NCBI GenBank assembly: GCA_006969625.1
Contig: CP030885.1
Span: 4,165,430-4,229,429 of the forward strand
Length of the DNA stretch: 64,000 nucleotides
DNA from: Rhodospirillaceae bacterium
Lineage (GTDB): Bacteria; Pseudomonadota; Alphaproteobacteria; Kiloniellales; DSM-21159
Direction: 5' to 3'
Below the pieces are notes generated by a model, which had not been told where the DNA came from, did no database searches, and worked only from the letters and a program-made list of their open reading frames with translations. Position numbers and translations under genes: made by a program. The stretch's first letter is position 1. Each line of letters opens with the position of its first letter. Below are positions 7,000-15,569 of this stretch, one piece after another.

Positions 7000-8392
7000 C
7001 GAGGCTGTCGAACTGGCCGCCGTCGTCCCCGCCCTGCTCTTCCTCGTCCTGGCCGCCGTTGTCGCCGTTGTCGCCGCTGCCGCCGTCGTCGCCGCCACCG
7101 CTGGGGCCCTGCGGGCCGGCAGGGCCCGACGGGCCAGCAGGACCGGGAGCACCGGCAGGACCGGGAGCACCGGGAGCACCGGGGGCACCGGGTTCGCCCT
7201 CGGGGTCCAGGATGTCGCCGAGCGCACCCCCGTCGCCCTCGTCGGGGCCGCTCAGCATCTCGACGATCATGCTGTCTTCGCCGAGCAAGCTCTCGCTGAG
7301 ATTGCCCACGACATCGAGACCCAGCAGGTCGGTCAACAGACCGTCGCTGCCGGTCAGGCCGAGGCCGTTCTCGAGCGTATTCGTCAAGACCGTGTCGTCG
7401 GAGGTGTCGTCCGGCCCGTCCAGCCCGTCGAGCAGCCCTGTGACCAGGCCATCTTCGCCGGCCAGCCCGTCGAGCACCGGTTCGAGGAGCTGCTCGACCG
7501 GGGAGTCGGCGCCAGCCAACTCGCCCAGCAAAGCGTCGCCACCGGCCAGCGGATCGAGGAGCGAACCCAGCAGGCCGTCATTGCCGCCACCGGTCAGCGG
7601 TGCGGTCGGCGCGCTTTCCGGCTCGCCGGTCCCGAGCGTGTTGTCGAGCGCCTGACCCAGCGGGTCGTTGGGCTCCACGCCGGGCTCGTCGTTGGCCGGG
7701 CCCAGCAGGTCTGCGACGAGACCATCGGTGCCGGTAACGCCAAGCAGGCCGTCGGTGCCGCCGCCGAGGTTCAGCAGGTCGAGCACAGGGTCGAGCGGGT
7801 TCTCGCCGCCGCCCGGGTTCAGCAGGTCGAGAATGGGATCGAGTGGGTTCTCGCCGCCGCCGGGGTTCAGCAGGTCGAGAACGGGATCGAGCGGGTTCTC
7901 GCCACCGCCGGGGTTCAGCAGGTCGAGAATGGGATTGAGCGGGTTCTCCGTACCCCCGAGGTTCAGCAGATCGAGCACCGGATCGAGCGGGCTCTCCGTC
8001 CCACCGAGGTTCAGCAGATCGAGCACCGGATCGAGCGGGCTGGTGCCTCCACCGAGCAGCGGGTCGAGCAGATCGTCGACCGCCCCGTTCTCGCCGCCGC
8101 CGAGCAGCGGGTTGAGCGGGTTGCTGCCGGGCGACCCATCGCCGAGCAGATCGTCGAGCGCCTGTCCGACGACGTCGTTGGTGCCGTCGGGATTGGCGGG
8201 ACCAAGCAGGTCGGCGAGGACACCGCCGGTCCCGGTGACGCCCAGCGCACCGGCCAGCGAGTCGTCGGCCGCACCGACGCCGCCGCCGAGCAGGTCGCCG
8301 AGCCCGAGCAGCCCGCCGAGCAGGCCGTTCTCGCCGAGGAGAGGATCGGTAACTGGACCCAGAAGTCCTAGTTGATCAGTCAAGGTGGCCAT
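6995..8392 (-). CDS. acidic, repetitive, collagen-like protein; probable type I secretion substrate (465 aa)
   Basis: No homologous family recognised. The chain is built of Leu, Gly, Asp, Pro, Asn and small residues, and contains no Lys, Arg, His, Cys, Trp or Tyr and a single Phe, four residues before the end (QFDSLA). It shows six tandem 16-residue repeats, two copies of a roughly 36-residue module on either side of them (GVTGTxGxxADLLGPAN ... GQALD), eleven Gly-X-Y triplets and an Asp/Glu/Gly tail. There is no signal peptide, and the gene sits directly upstream of an ABC exporter and fusion protein, so a C-terminal, uncleaved secretion signal is likely. RTX nonapeptides are absent. ATG 8392 is preferred because GGGGGAG lies nine bases upstream; an ATG at 8410 would add six residues. 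A surface or matrix adhesin is plausible but unproven. Confidence 0.75.
   Translation of the reverse strand: MATLTDQLGLLGPVTDPLLGENGLLGGLLGLGDLLGGGVGAADDSLAGALGVTGTGGVLADLLGPANPDGTNDVVGQALDDLLGDGSPGSNPLNPLLGGGENGAVDDLLDPLLGGGTSPLDPVLDLLNLGGTESPLDPVLDLLNLGGTENPLNPILDLLNPGGGENPLDPVLDLLNPGGGENPLDPILDLLNPGGGENPLDPVLDLLNLGGGTDGLLGVTGTDGLVADLLGPANDEPGVEPNDPLGQALDNTLGTGEPESAPTAPLTGGGNDGLLGSLLDPLAGGDALLGELAGADSPVEQLLEPVLDGLAGEDGLVTGLLDGLDGPDDTSDDTVLTNTLENGLGLTGSDGLLTDLLGLDVVGNLSESLLGEDSMIVEMLSGPDEGDGGALGDILDPEGEPGAPGAPGAPGPAGAPGPAGPSGPAGPQGPSGGGDDGGSGDNGDNGGQDEEEQGGDDGGQFDSLA
7100..7198 (-). repeat. collagen-like Gly-X-Y tract (11 triplets)
   Basis: Within the repetitive protein, the codons read GEP, GAP (three times), GPA, GAP, GPA, GPS, GPA, GPQ, GPS without interruption. 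Such tracts form trimeric collagen helices in bacterial surface proteins. Eleven triplets is short but at a length that can trimerise when flanked by other domains. It lies just before the acidic C-terminal tail. Confidence 0.9.
7766..8053 (-). repeat. six in-frame 48-bp tandem repeats (16-aa unit)
   Basis: Six contiguous units with consensus GGGENPLDPVLDLLNP; the variable positions are T/G, S/N, D/N, V/I and L/P. The nucleotide repeats are 48 bp, all in frame, and the middle four are nearly identical, indicating recent slippage or unequal recombination. The unit has a Pro-capped amphipathic stretch (LDPVLDLLN) separated by glycines. Copy number is likely to vary between strains. Confidence 0.92.
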
Positions 8393-8452
8393 TGAGGTCA
8401 ACTCCCCCATGATTCGGGTGCGATGCCCGAAGGCGATCGGGTGGTGTGTTCG

Positions 8453-9151
8453 TCAGAAGCGGTAGCTGGCAGCCACGCCGAAGACGTGCCGGTCGAGATT
8501 GATGGTCTCGTTCACGACCAGGCTCGGATCCACCGTGCTGGTGTAGGTGATGTCGTCGTCGCCGTAGAAGCTGCCGCGGTATTCGAGGCGCGTGCTGATG
8601 TTGTCGGTGATGCCGACCTCGAGACCGACGCCGGCGCGGAAGCCCTGAAAGTCGCGATCCACCGAAGCTTTGCCCGCGCCCTCGAACTCCGCTTCCACGG
8701 TGCCCGGCGCGAACTCGTAGCCGCCGCGCCCGTAGAGCAGCGTGTTTTCGGCGATCAGGTAACCGAGGATCACGTCGAAGCCGGCGTAGAAGTCGGTTTC
8801 GACCGTCGTGGTCACCTGCTGGTCGCGGCCGACCCCACCGACCTCGGCGGGCAACGTCTGGGAATACTCGACCTCGTTGAAGTCCGTCCCGATGTCCGCC
8901 TCGGCACCGACATAGAAGCGGTCGAAGCGCTTGCCGAAACCGCCGAATGCGCGGCCGTCGACGCCGACGTCGCTGTAGTCGTTGGTCTGGCCGGTATCGT
9001 CGCGTTCCGTATCGAGCGTCGAATAGACGGCCGAGATGGCGCCACCGACATAGAACCCGTCGAACTCCATGCCGGCGGCCGCGGGTTGCGCGCTCCACGC
9101 CACGCCTGCACAGCCGGCGACGACGAGAACACCAAGCGTATTACGTCGCAT
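8453..9151 (-). CDS. outer-membrane beta-barrel protein, Opa/OmpA-barrel type (232 aa)
   Basis: MRRNTLGVLVVAGCAGVAWS with A-x-A cleavage near residue 26 is a signal peptide. The mature chain alternates polar and hydrophobic residues in amphipathic strands (FDGFYVGGAI, FYVGAEADIG, GFRAGVGLEVG, TRLEYRGSFY) and ends HVFGVAASYRF, a C-terminal Phe strand typical of BamA-inserted barrels. About eight strands fit the length. ATG 9151 has GGGGGTAG just upstream. It lies 60 bases before the repetitive substrate gene on the same strand, so it may share its transcript. It is too short and lacks the periplasmic helices to be a TolC channel; a surface anchor for the secreted protein is possible but speculative. 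Confidence 0.8.
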   Translation of the reverse strand: MRRNTLGVLVVAGCAGVAWSAQPAAAGMEFDGFYVGGAISAVYSTLDTERDDTGQTNDYSDVGVDGRAFGGFGKRFDRFYVGAEADIGTDFNEVEYSQTLPAEVGGVGRDQQVTTTVETDFYAGFDVILGYLIAENTLLYGRGGYEFAPGTVEAEFEGAGKASVDRDFQGFRAGVGLEVGITDNISTRLEYRGSFYGDDDITYTSTVDPSLVVNETINLDRHVFGVAASYRF

Positions 9152-9626
9152 CTCTACCCCCACTTCGGACGCGGATTTTGCTCCGCACTGCAGATCGGCC
9201 ACCACTACGCCCGCTTGGCAGCGCCATCGCACGCCGGAACCGTGCCGTTCTGGATCATTCCGTCTCTAAGTTCCGCGAAATCGGTTCGATTGCATCGTAT
9301 CCGACCTGATCCGACTGGCATGCGGTGCGCAGTGCCGAAACGGCCTGCCGGCACGCCAGGCGCAAACGGCTGTTAAAATTCGTTAAGGAAGCTGCTTGCG
9401 GCGCAGCATCGGGGTCGCGTCGAGGGTCCCAGCCGGCGACATATGGCCGTGGCCGTCCCCTACGTTCGTCAGCGTTCCCACCTGCCGCTCGCCACCGCTC
9501 GCTGCCATATCGGTTTTATCGGACGGCGTTTCCCCCAATCCTGTCGCGAAACTGCCCCCCTCAGCCGTCATCCGGACGGTAACTGGAAAGCGGTATCAGA
9601 GTTCAGCGGAGGTCTGGGGGCGAGCG
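9152..9626. other. 475-bp divergent intergenic region with a TTAA-N6-TTAA site
   Basis: Lies between the divergent barrel (minus) and OmpA-lipoprotein (plus) genes, so it must carry promoters for both. I see TTAA-N6-TTAA at 9373-9386, resembling the direct TTAA half-sites bound by CtrA in alphaproteobacteria (the usual spacing is 7). No convincing -35/-10 pair and no open frame with normal codon use. Confidence 0.5.
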
Positions 9627-10604
9627 ATGCGTGCGAGACTTTTCGGTAGCCTGCTCGTCATGTCGGTTCTGTCGGCGTGTGCCATGCCCGGCTTCGACGG
9701 CGGCGATACGGCCGGTGGCGAGTTTCAAAGGGTCAGCGGCAACGCCTTTACCAGCTACGGCAACCTGCGCCAGCTTCGCGGGACCGCAGCGGCGTCCAGC
9801 GAGACCTTCGACGGCCGCCTCGCACTCGAGTACCTGCTGTTCGCCGAAGAAGAGTCCGGCGTTTATCGCGATTTCGTCGACGCCGACTTCTTCGCCCGCA
9901 AGGGCCTGGCGGTCGCGCGCAGCGGCGCCCTGCCGCCGGAGCGGCCCCAGACCTGGCCACGCACGGCGACCGCCCTCGACGCACTGTTGACAGGCCGCGC
10001 CGAGCTGCTGGAGTTGCTCGACGGCAACGCACGCATTTCCGCGCCGGTCGAGGCGGCCCGAGCCCAGCGCCTCTACGACTGCTGGGTGGAGCAGCAGTCC
10101 GAGGGCTTCCAGCCCGACGCCATCGCCAGTTGCCGCCAGCGGTTCGAGGACGCCATGACCTCGCTGCGCGCGGCGATGGCACCCGACGAGCCGGTCGCCG
10201 ACGACGAGCCGCGACTGGACGCGCCGCTCGACTATTTGGTCTACTTCGATTTCGACGAGGCCGATTTGACCGACCAGGGCCGCCTGTCCGTCCGTCTCGC
10301 CGCGGAAGACTTCGGACGCGGTACGGGAAGCTTGATCACCGTGGTCGGCCATACCGACCGGGCCGGACCGGAAACCTACAACGTCGGGCTGTCGGAGCGA
10401 CGTGCGCGCACCGTGCAACAGGCGCTGATCGCGCAGGGCGTGCCGGCAGAGGCGATCACGGTGACGTGGCGCGGCGAGAGCCAGCCGGCGGTGGCGACCG
10501 GCGACGGCGTGCCGAACCAGGAGAACCGGCGAGCGGAGATCCTGCTGGACCGCGGTGTCCGCGGCCAGGACGGAATGCAGACCTCAGGGCTTGCGCCCCG
10601 CTGA
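9627..10604 (+). CDS. OmpA-family peptidoglycan-associated lipoprotein (325 aa)
   Basis: The N-terminus MRARLFGSLLVMSVLSACAM carries a lipobox (VLSAC, Cys18), so the mature protein is lipid-anchored. The middle (about 30-200) is helical and of no recognised family. Residues about 205-315 form an OmpA C-terminal domain: YLVYFDFDEADLTDQG, VVGHTDRAGPETYNVGLS, RRARTVQQAL and NRRAEI contain the Asp and Arg that bind diaminopimelate in peptidoglycan. It therefore tethers the outer membrane to the wall. ATG 9627 is chosen because the signal peptide starts there; the upstream frame is open but codes nothing sensible. It converges on the end of the tad operon. Confidence 0.88.
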   Translation: MRARLFGSLLVMSVLSACAMPGFDGGDTAGGEFQRVSGNAFTSYGNLRQLRGTAAASSETFDGRLALEYLLFAEEESGVYRDFVDADFFARKGLAVARSGALPPERPQTWPRTATALDALLTGRAELLELLDGNARISAPVEAARAQRLYDCWVEQQSEGFQPDAIASCRQRFEDAMTSLRAAMAPDEPVADDEPRLDAPLDYLVYFDFDEADLTDQGRLSVRLAAEDFGRGTGSLITVVGHTDRAGPETYNVGLSERRARTVQQALIAQGVPAEAITVTWRGESQPAVATGDGVPNQENRRAEILLDRGVRGQDGMQTSGLAPR

Positions 10605-10654
10605 CGGAGCTGGCCTGGGGCAGCCGGCGAACGCGTCCGGCGCCGATCGCCCGA

Positions 10655-11653
10655 TCAGGACGAGCGGCTGTAGAACGGGCTGCGGAACCGGTCGGGCGGG
10701 CGAACGGCGTCGGTCTCATCGTCGTCCGCGTCGAGCGACTTCGGCCGCAGAATCGACTCCGCCTCCATGACCGCGCGCCGGAAGAAGAGCTCCGACTGCT
10801 CCAGGCAGTCCTTCGAAGGTGCCAAGAGAACGCGGCGCCGGTCGGTGGCGTCGGGCGACTTGGTGATCAGGCCGGCGGCGACCAGTTCCTCCACCTTGCG
10901 CATGGCCGTCGTCTGGGGCAGCGCCGTGGCATGACAGGCGCTGGTGACCGGCGCCCGCCGGTCGAGCAGCTTCTGCTCAAGCACGTAGAGCAGGATCTCC
11001 CACGCACCGTCGTCGTAGCTGCAGACGGGGAAGAAGCGGTCGCGCAGCCGGCGGAAGCTCTGCTGCCACTTGATGCAGGCGATCAGGTAGTCGTCGGAGT
11101 CCAGGATGCTGATGCCATCGCCGCCGTGCGCGGGCGGCGCCGTAGGCTCCAAACGGGACAGCGAGGTGTTGAGCAGGCCGGCGACCTCGCGCGCGCTCGC
11201 CATCGTGCGCGCCAGGTCGCTCAGACCGGCGCTGACCTCGTTGCGGATGCGGTCGTCGAGATAGTCGTAGGCGCGCAGCACCGCGAGCCGGAGCTGGTCG
11301 AGCTCGTACGGCTTGATCAGGAAGTCGAGAACGCCCATCCGCAGAGCCCTGACCGCGCGGTCCAGGTCCCCGTGCGCGGTGAAGAGCACGACGGCGAACT
11401 GGGCCTTGGGGTGATGGTCGACCGAGAGGCGCTCGACCAGGTCGAGCCCGTCCATCACCGGCATCTTGATGTCGCTGAGCAGGACGAAGGGCTCCTCGAC
11501 ATGCCGCAGGTGTGACAGTGCCGCCTTGGGGTGGGTATAGCCGGTCGCCGGCATGCCGCAGCCCCTTAAGTATTCGACGATGTTGGCGACGATCTCGGGT
11601 TCGTCGTCGAGCACGAAGAGGGCCGGCAGATTGGTGTCGTTCTTCGGCGTCAT
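10655..11653 (-). CDS. response regulator with receiver and MarR-like winged helix (332 aa)
   Basis: Residues 10-130 are a receiver: acidic pair DDE at 16-18, phospho-acceptor D61 in SDIKMPVMDG, a Thr/Ala switch (FTAHGD) and conserved Lys in IKPYE. The C-terminal third (about residues 205-305) resembles a MarR-type winged helix (AWEILLYVLEQK ... TTAMRKVEELVAAGLITKS ... DRRRVLL). The middle is helical. It is the last gene of the Tad operon; its ATG overlaps the tadD stop as ATGA. The architecture suggests a transcription factor phosphorylated by the kinase encoded in the same operon, possibly regulating pilus genes. That link is inferred from position. Confidence 0.85.
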   Translation of the reverse strand: MTPKNDTNLPALFVLDDEPEIVANIVEYLRGCGMPATGYTHPKAALSHLRHVEEPFVLLSDIKMPVMDGLDLVERLSVDHHPKAQFAVVLFTAHGDLDRAVRALRMGVLDFLIKPYELDQLRLAVLRAYDYLDDRIRNEVSAGLSDLARTMASAREVAGLLNTSLSRLEPTAPPAHGGDGISILDSDDYLIACIKWQQSFRRLRDRFFPVCSYDDGAWEILLYVLEQKLLDRRAPVTSACHATALPQTTAMRKVEELVAAGLITKSPDATDRRRVLLAPSKDCLEQSELFFRRAVMEAESILRPKSLDADDDETDAVRPPDRFRSPFYSRSS

Positions 11654-12408
11654 AGCTGGACTCGATCCTTCTGCCCCGTGTCGCCGGCCTGACGGAAGCG
11701 CGGCGACCATTCGTTGAGTAGCGATGCAGCCCGCGCCCGCTCTGACGGCAGTTCGAAGCTGGCGATGATCCGCTCGGCTTCCTCGCGACGGCTGGAGAAC
11801 CAGGCTGCCACCATCACGTTGATGGCGATCTGGACGTTGTTGGGGTCGAGCTCGCTGGCCCGCTCCAGCCAAGGATAGGCGTCCTCGGCGAGGCCCAGCT
11901 TGAGCAGGGCGTACCCGTAATTGTTGAGTGCCCGCGCGTTCGCCGGCTCCAGTTCCAGCGCCTCGGCGAAGCGGGTTTGGGCAACGACCCAGTCCTGTTC
12001 CAGCGCGGCGACGCGTCCGAGGCCGATCAGCGCCTCCGCCGTCTGCGCGATCGCCAGCGCGTTTTCGTAAGACTGCCGTGCGCCCGAGACATCGCCGACA
12101 GACAGCAGCGCACGGCCCTGGAGGGTCAGCGCGCGCGGATCCTGCGGCCAGCGGTTCTGGTAGTCCTCGAGGAAGGCCAACGCGGCCTGCGGGCGGTCGG
12201 TGTCGATCAGCCCGGCGATCGAGGAGAGATACAGGGAGCGGTCGCTTTCCGCCTGGGCGTCGGCGACCGTGGCTGGCTGTCGCGTCGCCAGCGTGTCCAG
12301 GCTGCAGCCGGCGAGCAGGCCGGCACAGAGAGCCAGCCAAAGGCTCCGCCGCCGCCCGGCGCCGCCGGCGCCGAGCAGCAGGTTCCCGATTCTGCGAAGT
12401 CCTACCAT
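11650..12408 (-). CDS. tadD: TadD-like TPR lipoprotein (252 aa)
   Basis: Basic start, hydrophobic segment and lipobox LLAGCS mark a lipoprotein. Residues about 55-225 form tetratricopeptide repeats (PQAALAFLEDY, DVSGARQSYENALAI, VVAQTRFAEALELEPANARA, AEDAYPWLERASELDPN). TadD is the pilotin-like lipoprotein needed to assemble the Tad secretin. ATG 12408 has GGAGG nine bases upstream and overlaps the end of tadC by 7 bases. Confidence 0.85.
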   Translation of the reverse strand: MVGLRRIGNLLLGAGGAGRRRSLWLALCAGLLAGCSLDTLATRQPATVADAQAESDRSLYLSSIAGLIDTDRPQAALAFLEDYQNRWPQDPRALTLQGRALLSVGDVSGARQSYENALAIAQTAEALIGLGRVAALEQDWVVAQTRFAEALELEPANARALNNYGYALLKLGLAEDAYPWLERASELDPNNVQIAINVMVAAWFSSRREEAERIIASFELPSERARAASLLNEWSPRFRQAGDTGQKDRVQL

Positions 12409-13346
12409 CCGGATGTTCCTCCAGCTACCGAGGCGACCCCCTTGATCAGGCCGTCGACGCCCGGTCCGGCGACGATCAGCAGGAGCGGCGGCAGAAAGAA
12501 GACCATGGCGAGCGCGGTCAGCTGGGTCACCCGCTGACCGCTGCGCTCGCGCGCGTCCAACAGCCGCTGCTCGACGAACATGTCGGCAAAGTGCTTGAGC
12601 CGCCGGCCGACCTCCGTGCCGAGCTGCAGATGCAGGATGAACATCTGCGCCAGCTCGTGCGAGGTCTCGGTGCCGAGACGGTCCGCCCAGCGCTGAAAGG
12701 CCTCCTCGTGCTCCAGACCGTTCTCCAGATCGTCCACAAGCAGCCGCGTCGCCCGGTTCAGCTCCGGGAAGGCTGCGTCGTCGGAGGCGGCCAGCGCCCG
12801 CAGTCCCTGGTCGAGGCTGGCGCCGCTGCGCAGCATCAGCACCAGCGTGTCGAGGAAGATCGGCAGCTCCCCGCGGATGCGCCGGGTGCGTGCACCGGCC
12901 AGCAGCGCGAGCAGCATCTGCGGCACGACGAAGACCGCGAAGCCGAGCCCGACGACGAGCAGCAGCGGCGCACCCAGGAGCCAGCCGCCCCCATAGCCGA
13001 GCGCAGCCAGGGCCATAAGGCCCGCCGCGGCCGCCGACCGGCCGAGCAGGATCCACGCGGCCAGCTCCGCGCCTCCCGAAAGACCGGCCCGGGCGACCAG
13101 GCGGGACGTGCCCGCCAGATCCTTCTCGGGAAAGCGCAGCGCCCGGCACAGGCGCAGCCCGAAATGCCGCTCGCTGCGCGGACGCGCGGTTCGCCCGAAC
13201 GGCCCGATCAGGCCGAAGCGCCGGCCGATCTGGCGCTCGGCCGCGAGCCGCCCGCGCAAGACCACGGCCGCAAGGCCGGCGCCAAGCAACAACGCCAGAG
13301 CGGAGGCGAGGAAGAAGAGGGTTTCGGGGCTCGCCATCGTCGCCAT
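12402..13346 (-). CDS. tadC: TadC, inner-membrane platform protein of the Tad pilus (314 aa)
   Basis: A GspF/TadC-type protein: hydrophobic N-terminal segment, a pair of membrane helices around residues 105-150, the conserved cytoplasmic part (ELPIFLDTLVLMLRSGASLDQGLRAL ... LGTEVGRRLKHFADMFVEQR) and a final membrane helix (ALAMVFFLPPLLLIVAGP). It starts 4 bases after the tadB stop. With TadB it forms the platform on which the CpaF ATPase acts. A second in-frame ATG three codons later cannot be excluded as the start. Confidence 0.9.
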   Translation of the reverse strand: MATMASPETLFFLASALALLLGAGLAAVVLRGRLAAERQIGRRFGLIGPFGRTARPRSERHFGLRLCRALRFPEKDLAGTSRLVARAGLSGGAELAAWILLGRSAAAAGLMALAALGYGGGWLLGAPLLLVVGLGFAVFVVPQMLLALLAGARTRRIRGELPIFLDTLVLMLRSGASLDQGLRALAASDDAAFPELNRATRLLVDDLENGLEHEEAFQRWADRLGTETSHELAQMFILHLQLGTEVGRRLKHFADMFVEQRLLDARERSGQRVTQLTALAMVFFLPPLLLIVAGPGVDGLIKGVASVAGGTSGW

Positions 13347-13350
13347 CGTC

Positions 13351-14253
13351 TCAGTAGCTCGCTCGGCTCAACCAGCCGGTGACGACGACGCCGCCGGCGT
13401 AGAGCGCCAGCGTCGCCATGCCGTAGCCGATGCCGTCGGCGGAAAGGAAGAACTGCAGATGCGAGGGCTTCACCGTCCAGACCGCCAGCGCCACCACGAC
13501 CGGCACCGCCTGGACCACGCGGATCGACATGCGGATCTCGCCAGTCGCCGCCTTGAACTCGCGCTGAATGCGGTGGCGGTTGCGCAAGGTCTTCACCAGG
13601 TTCTCGAGCAGTTCGTTGAACGAACCGCCGTAAGTCTGATGCGTTCGGAACAGCAGTTGGAGCAGCCGCAGTTCGTCGAGCTGCAGCCGCTCGACCGTCG
13701 GCTCCAGCGCCTCCGCCAGCGGCAGCCCCAGGCGCAGGCGCATCTCGACCGAGCGGAAGCGGCGGCGCACCTCGCTGCTCTGACCTTCCAGGGCGCGCGC
13801 GAACGCCACCGAGGGTGCGCTCCCCGCCATCACCGCCTGGCGCATGCTTTCCAGCACTTCCGGCAGCGCCGCAAGCAGCCGGTCGGTGCGCCGCCGGCTG
13901 AGGGTGGACAGCCACCAGGTGGCGACGGCGGCGGCGACCAGCATCAGCACCCCCGTCAGTGCTGGCCCGACCAGGAGGGCGAGCACGAAGACGCCGAGGC
14001 CGGCAATCAGGACGGCGGAGACGGCCCGCTCGGGCGTCAGGGAGATACCGGCGCGCTCGAAGGGCGAAAGGAGCGTGCGCATCCGCACAGCCAATCCGCC
14101 GGCCGGCGGCCCGACGGCGCCGCCCGCCTTGCCGGTGGCCGTCACCTCGGTCAGCCGGGTCTCGATCAACGGCAATGCCGGATCGGGCCGGCGCCCGATC
14201 GTCAGCAGCGCCGCGGCGGCGAAGAGCAGGACGCCAGCCACCAGCAGGGTCAT
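13351..14253 (-). CDS. tadB: TadB, inner-membrane platform protein of the Tad pilus (300 aa)
   Basis: Same fold class as TadC: membrane helix at the N-terminus, two near residues 82-120, the T2SSF core (LPEVLESMRQAVMAGSAPSV ... FRTHQTYGGSFNELLENLVK) and C-terminal helices. Its ATG overlaps the cpaF stop as ATGA. Partner of TadC and of the ATPase. Confidence 0.9.
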   Translation of the reverse strand: MTLLVAGVLLFAAAALLTIGRRPDPALPLIETRLTEVTATGKAGGAVGPPAGGLAVRMRTLLSPFERAGISLTPERAVSAVLIAGLGVFVLALLVGPALTGVLMLVAAAVATWWLSTLSRRRTDRLLAALPEVLESMRQAVMAGSAPSVAFARALEGQSSEVRRRFRSVEMRLRLGLPLAEALEPTVERLQLDELRLLQLLFRTHQTYGGSFNELLENLVKTLRNRHRIQREFKAATGEIRMSIRVVQAVPVVVALAVWTVKPSHLQFFLSADGIGYGMATLALYAGGVVVTGWLSRASY

Positions 14254-15569
14254 AGGCCCACCCCCGTCCGGCTCTGGCCGTGCAGCGAGGTACGCGCCCG
14301 CTGCAGGCGTCTGTCGTAGCGGCTGCGCCGGGTCTCCTGGATGAAATGGTCGGTGTCGGGATCCTCGGGGTCGGCCACGCGGAACACCGTCTGAAGCGAG
14401 ACCTGATCCTCCTCCAGGCCGCAGACCTCGGCGATCTCGACCAGCCGCCGTCTGCCGTTGGCGGTGCGCTGCAGATGGATCAGGACGTTGATCGCGCCGG
14501 CAATCTGTCGGCGCAGCATGCGCATGTCCACGTTCAGCCCGCCGAAGGCCAGCAGCATCTCCAGCCGGTCCAGCGCGTCGCGCGCGGAGTTCGCGTGAAT
14601 GGTGGTCATCGAGCCGTCGTGACCTGTGGTCATGGCCTGCAGCATGTCGACGGCCTCGGGGCCGCGCACTTCGCCGACGATGATCCGGTCGGGCCGCATG
14701 CGCAGCGTGTTGCGCAGAATCGCCCTGGCGCTCACCTCCTGGGTGCCGTCGGCGTTCGGCATGCGCGTCTCCATGCGCACGACATGCGGCTGGCGAAGCT
14801 GCAGCTCCGCGGCGTCCTCGATGGTAACCAGCCGCTCGGCCGGCGAGATGAAGGTCGAAAGCGCATTCAGCAGGGTCGACTTGCCGGAACCGGTGCCGCC
14901 GGAGATGACGACGTTCAGGCGCGCACGCACGCAGCTCGCCAGGTAATCCAGCATCTCCCGCGACATCGAGCCGAGCTTGACCAGGTCGTGTCCCGTCAGC
15001 GGCGTACGCTTGAACTTGCGGATCGAGATGGTGGTGCCGTCGACCGAGACGGGCGGCACCACGACGTTGACGCGGCTGCCGTCGGGCAGCCGCGCATCGA
15101 CGAAGGGCGTCGTCTGGTCGACGCGCCGTCCCAACGGACCGACGATCTTCTGGGCGATCCGCATCAGGTGCGCATGGTCGCGAAAGCGGGCGGCCTCGCG
15201 ATAGAGCGTGCCGCCGCGCTCGACGTAGATGCGATCGGGCCCGTTGACGATGATGTCATCGACCTCGGCGTCGTCGAGGTAGCGCTGCAGCGGGCCGTAG
15301 CCCTGGATCTCGTGGGCGACTTCCTGTTGCAGCCAGTCGCGCTCGGGCCCGTTGAGCCCAAGGTGCGTTCCGGCCAGCGCGGCGCCAACCGCCCGGCCCA
15401 CCGCCAGGCGGAGTTGCTCAGCGTCGACGTCGGCCTCGTCCTGCGCCCGGTCGTCCAGCAGCTTCTGCACGATCTCGACGGCGCGGAACTTGGCGTGCTG
15501 ATAGGCGTCCGAGACGTTCAGATCCCTGCGGATCCGAAAGGCGAGGTCGCTCTGCAGTTCGGCCTTCAT
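14250..15569 (-). CDS. cpaF: CpaF/TadA, Tad pilus assembly ATPase (439 aa)
   Basis: Hexameric AAA-type traffic ATPase that powers Flp pilin polymerisation (and, in some species, retraction). Visible motifs: N-terminal helical domain with [18 protein letters not shown], Walker [10 protein letters not shown] (K230), Asp box [11 protein letters not shown], Walker B IIVGEVRG and His box [16 protein letters not shown]. Length is normal for the family. The ATG overlaps the tadZ stop as ATGA. Confidence 0.95.
   Translation of the reverse strand: MKAELQSDLAFRIRRDLNVSDAYQHAKFRAVEIVQKLLDDRAQDEADVDAEQLRLAVGRAVGAALAGTHLGLNGPERDWLQQEVAHEIQGYGPLQRYLDDAEVDDIIVNGPDRIYVERGGTLYREAARFRDHAHLMRIAQKIVGPLGRRVDQTTPFVDARLPDGSRVNVVVPPVSVDGTTISIRKFKRTPLTGHDLVKLGSMSREMLDYLASCVRARLNVVISGGTGSGKSTLLNALSTFISPAERLVTIEDAAELQLRQPHVVRMETRMPNADGTQEVSARAILRNTLRMRPDRIIVGEVRGPEAVDMLQAMTTGHDGSMTTIHANSARDALDRLEMLLAFGGLNVDMRMLRRQIAGAINVLIHLQRTANGRRRLVEIAEVCGLEEDQVSLQTVFRVADPEDPDTDHFIQETRRSRYDRRLQRARTSLHGQSRTGVGL

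Noticed and set aside
7766..8053. CRISPR-like array
   Set aside because: The units are contiguous without spacers and lie in frame within a coding sequence.
7668..8375. Ser/Pro-rich 235-codon frame opposite the repeats
   Set aside because: It is the mirror of the 48-bp repeats in a GC-rich gene; no start site, and the minus-strand protein has the coherent domain plan.
6995..8392. RTX toxin or adhesin
   Set aside because: No GGxGxDxxx nonapeptides are present despite the Gly/Asp richness.
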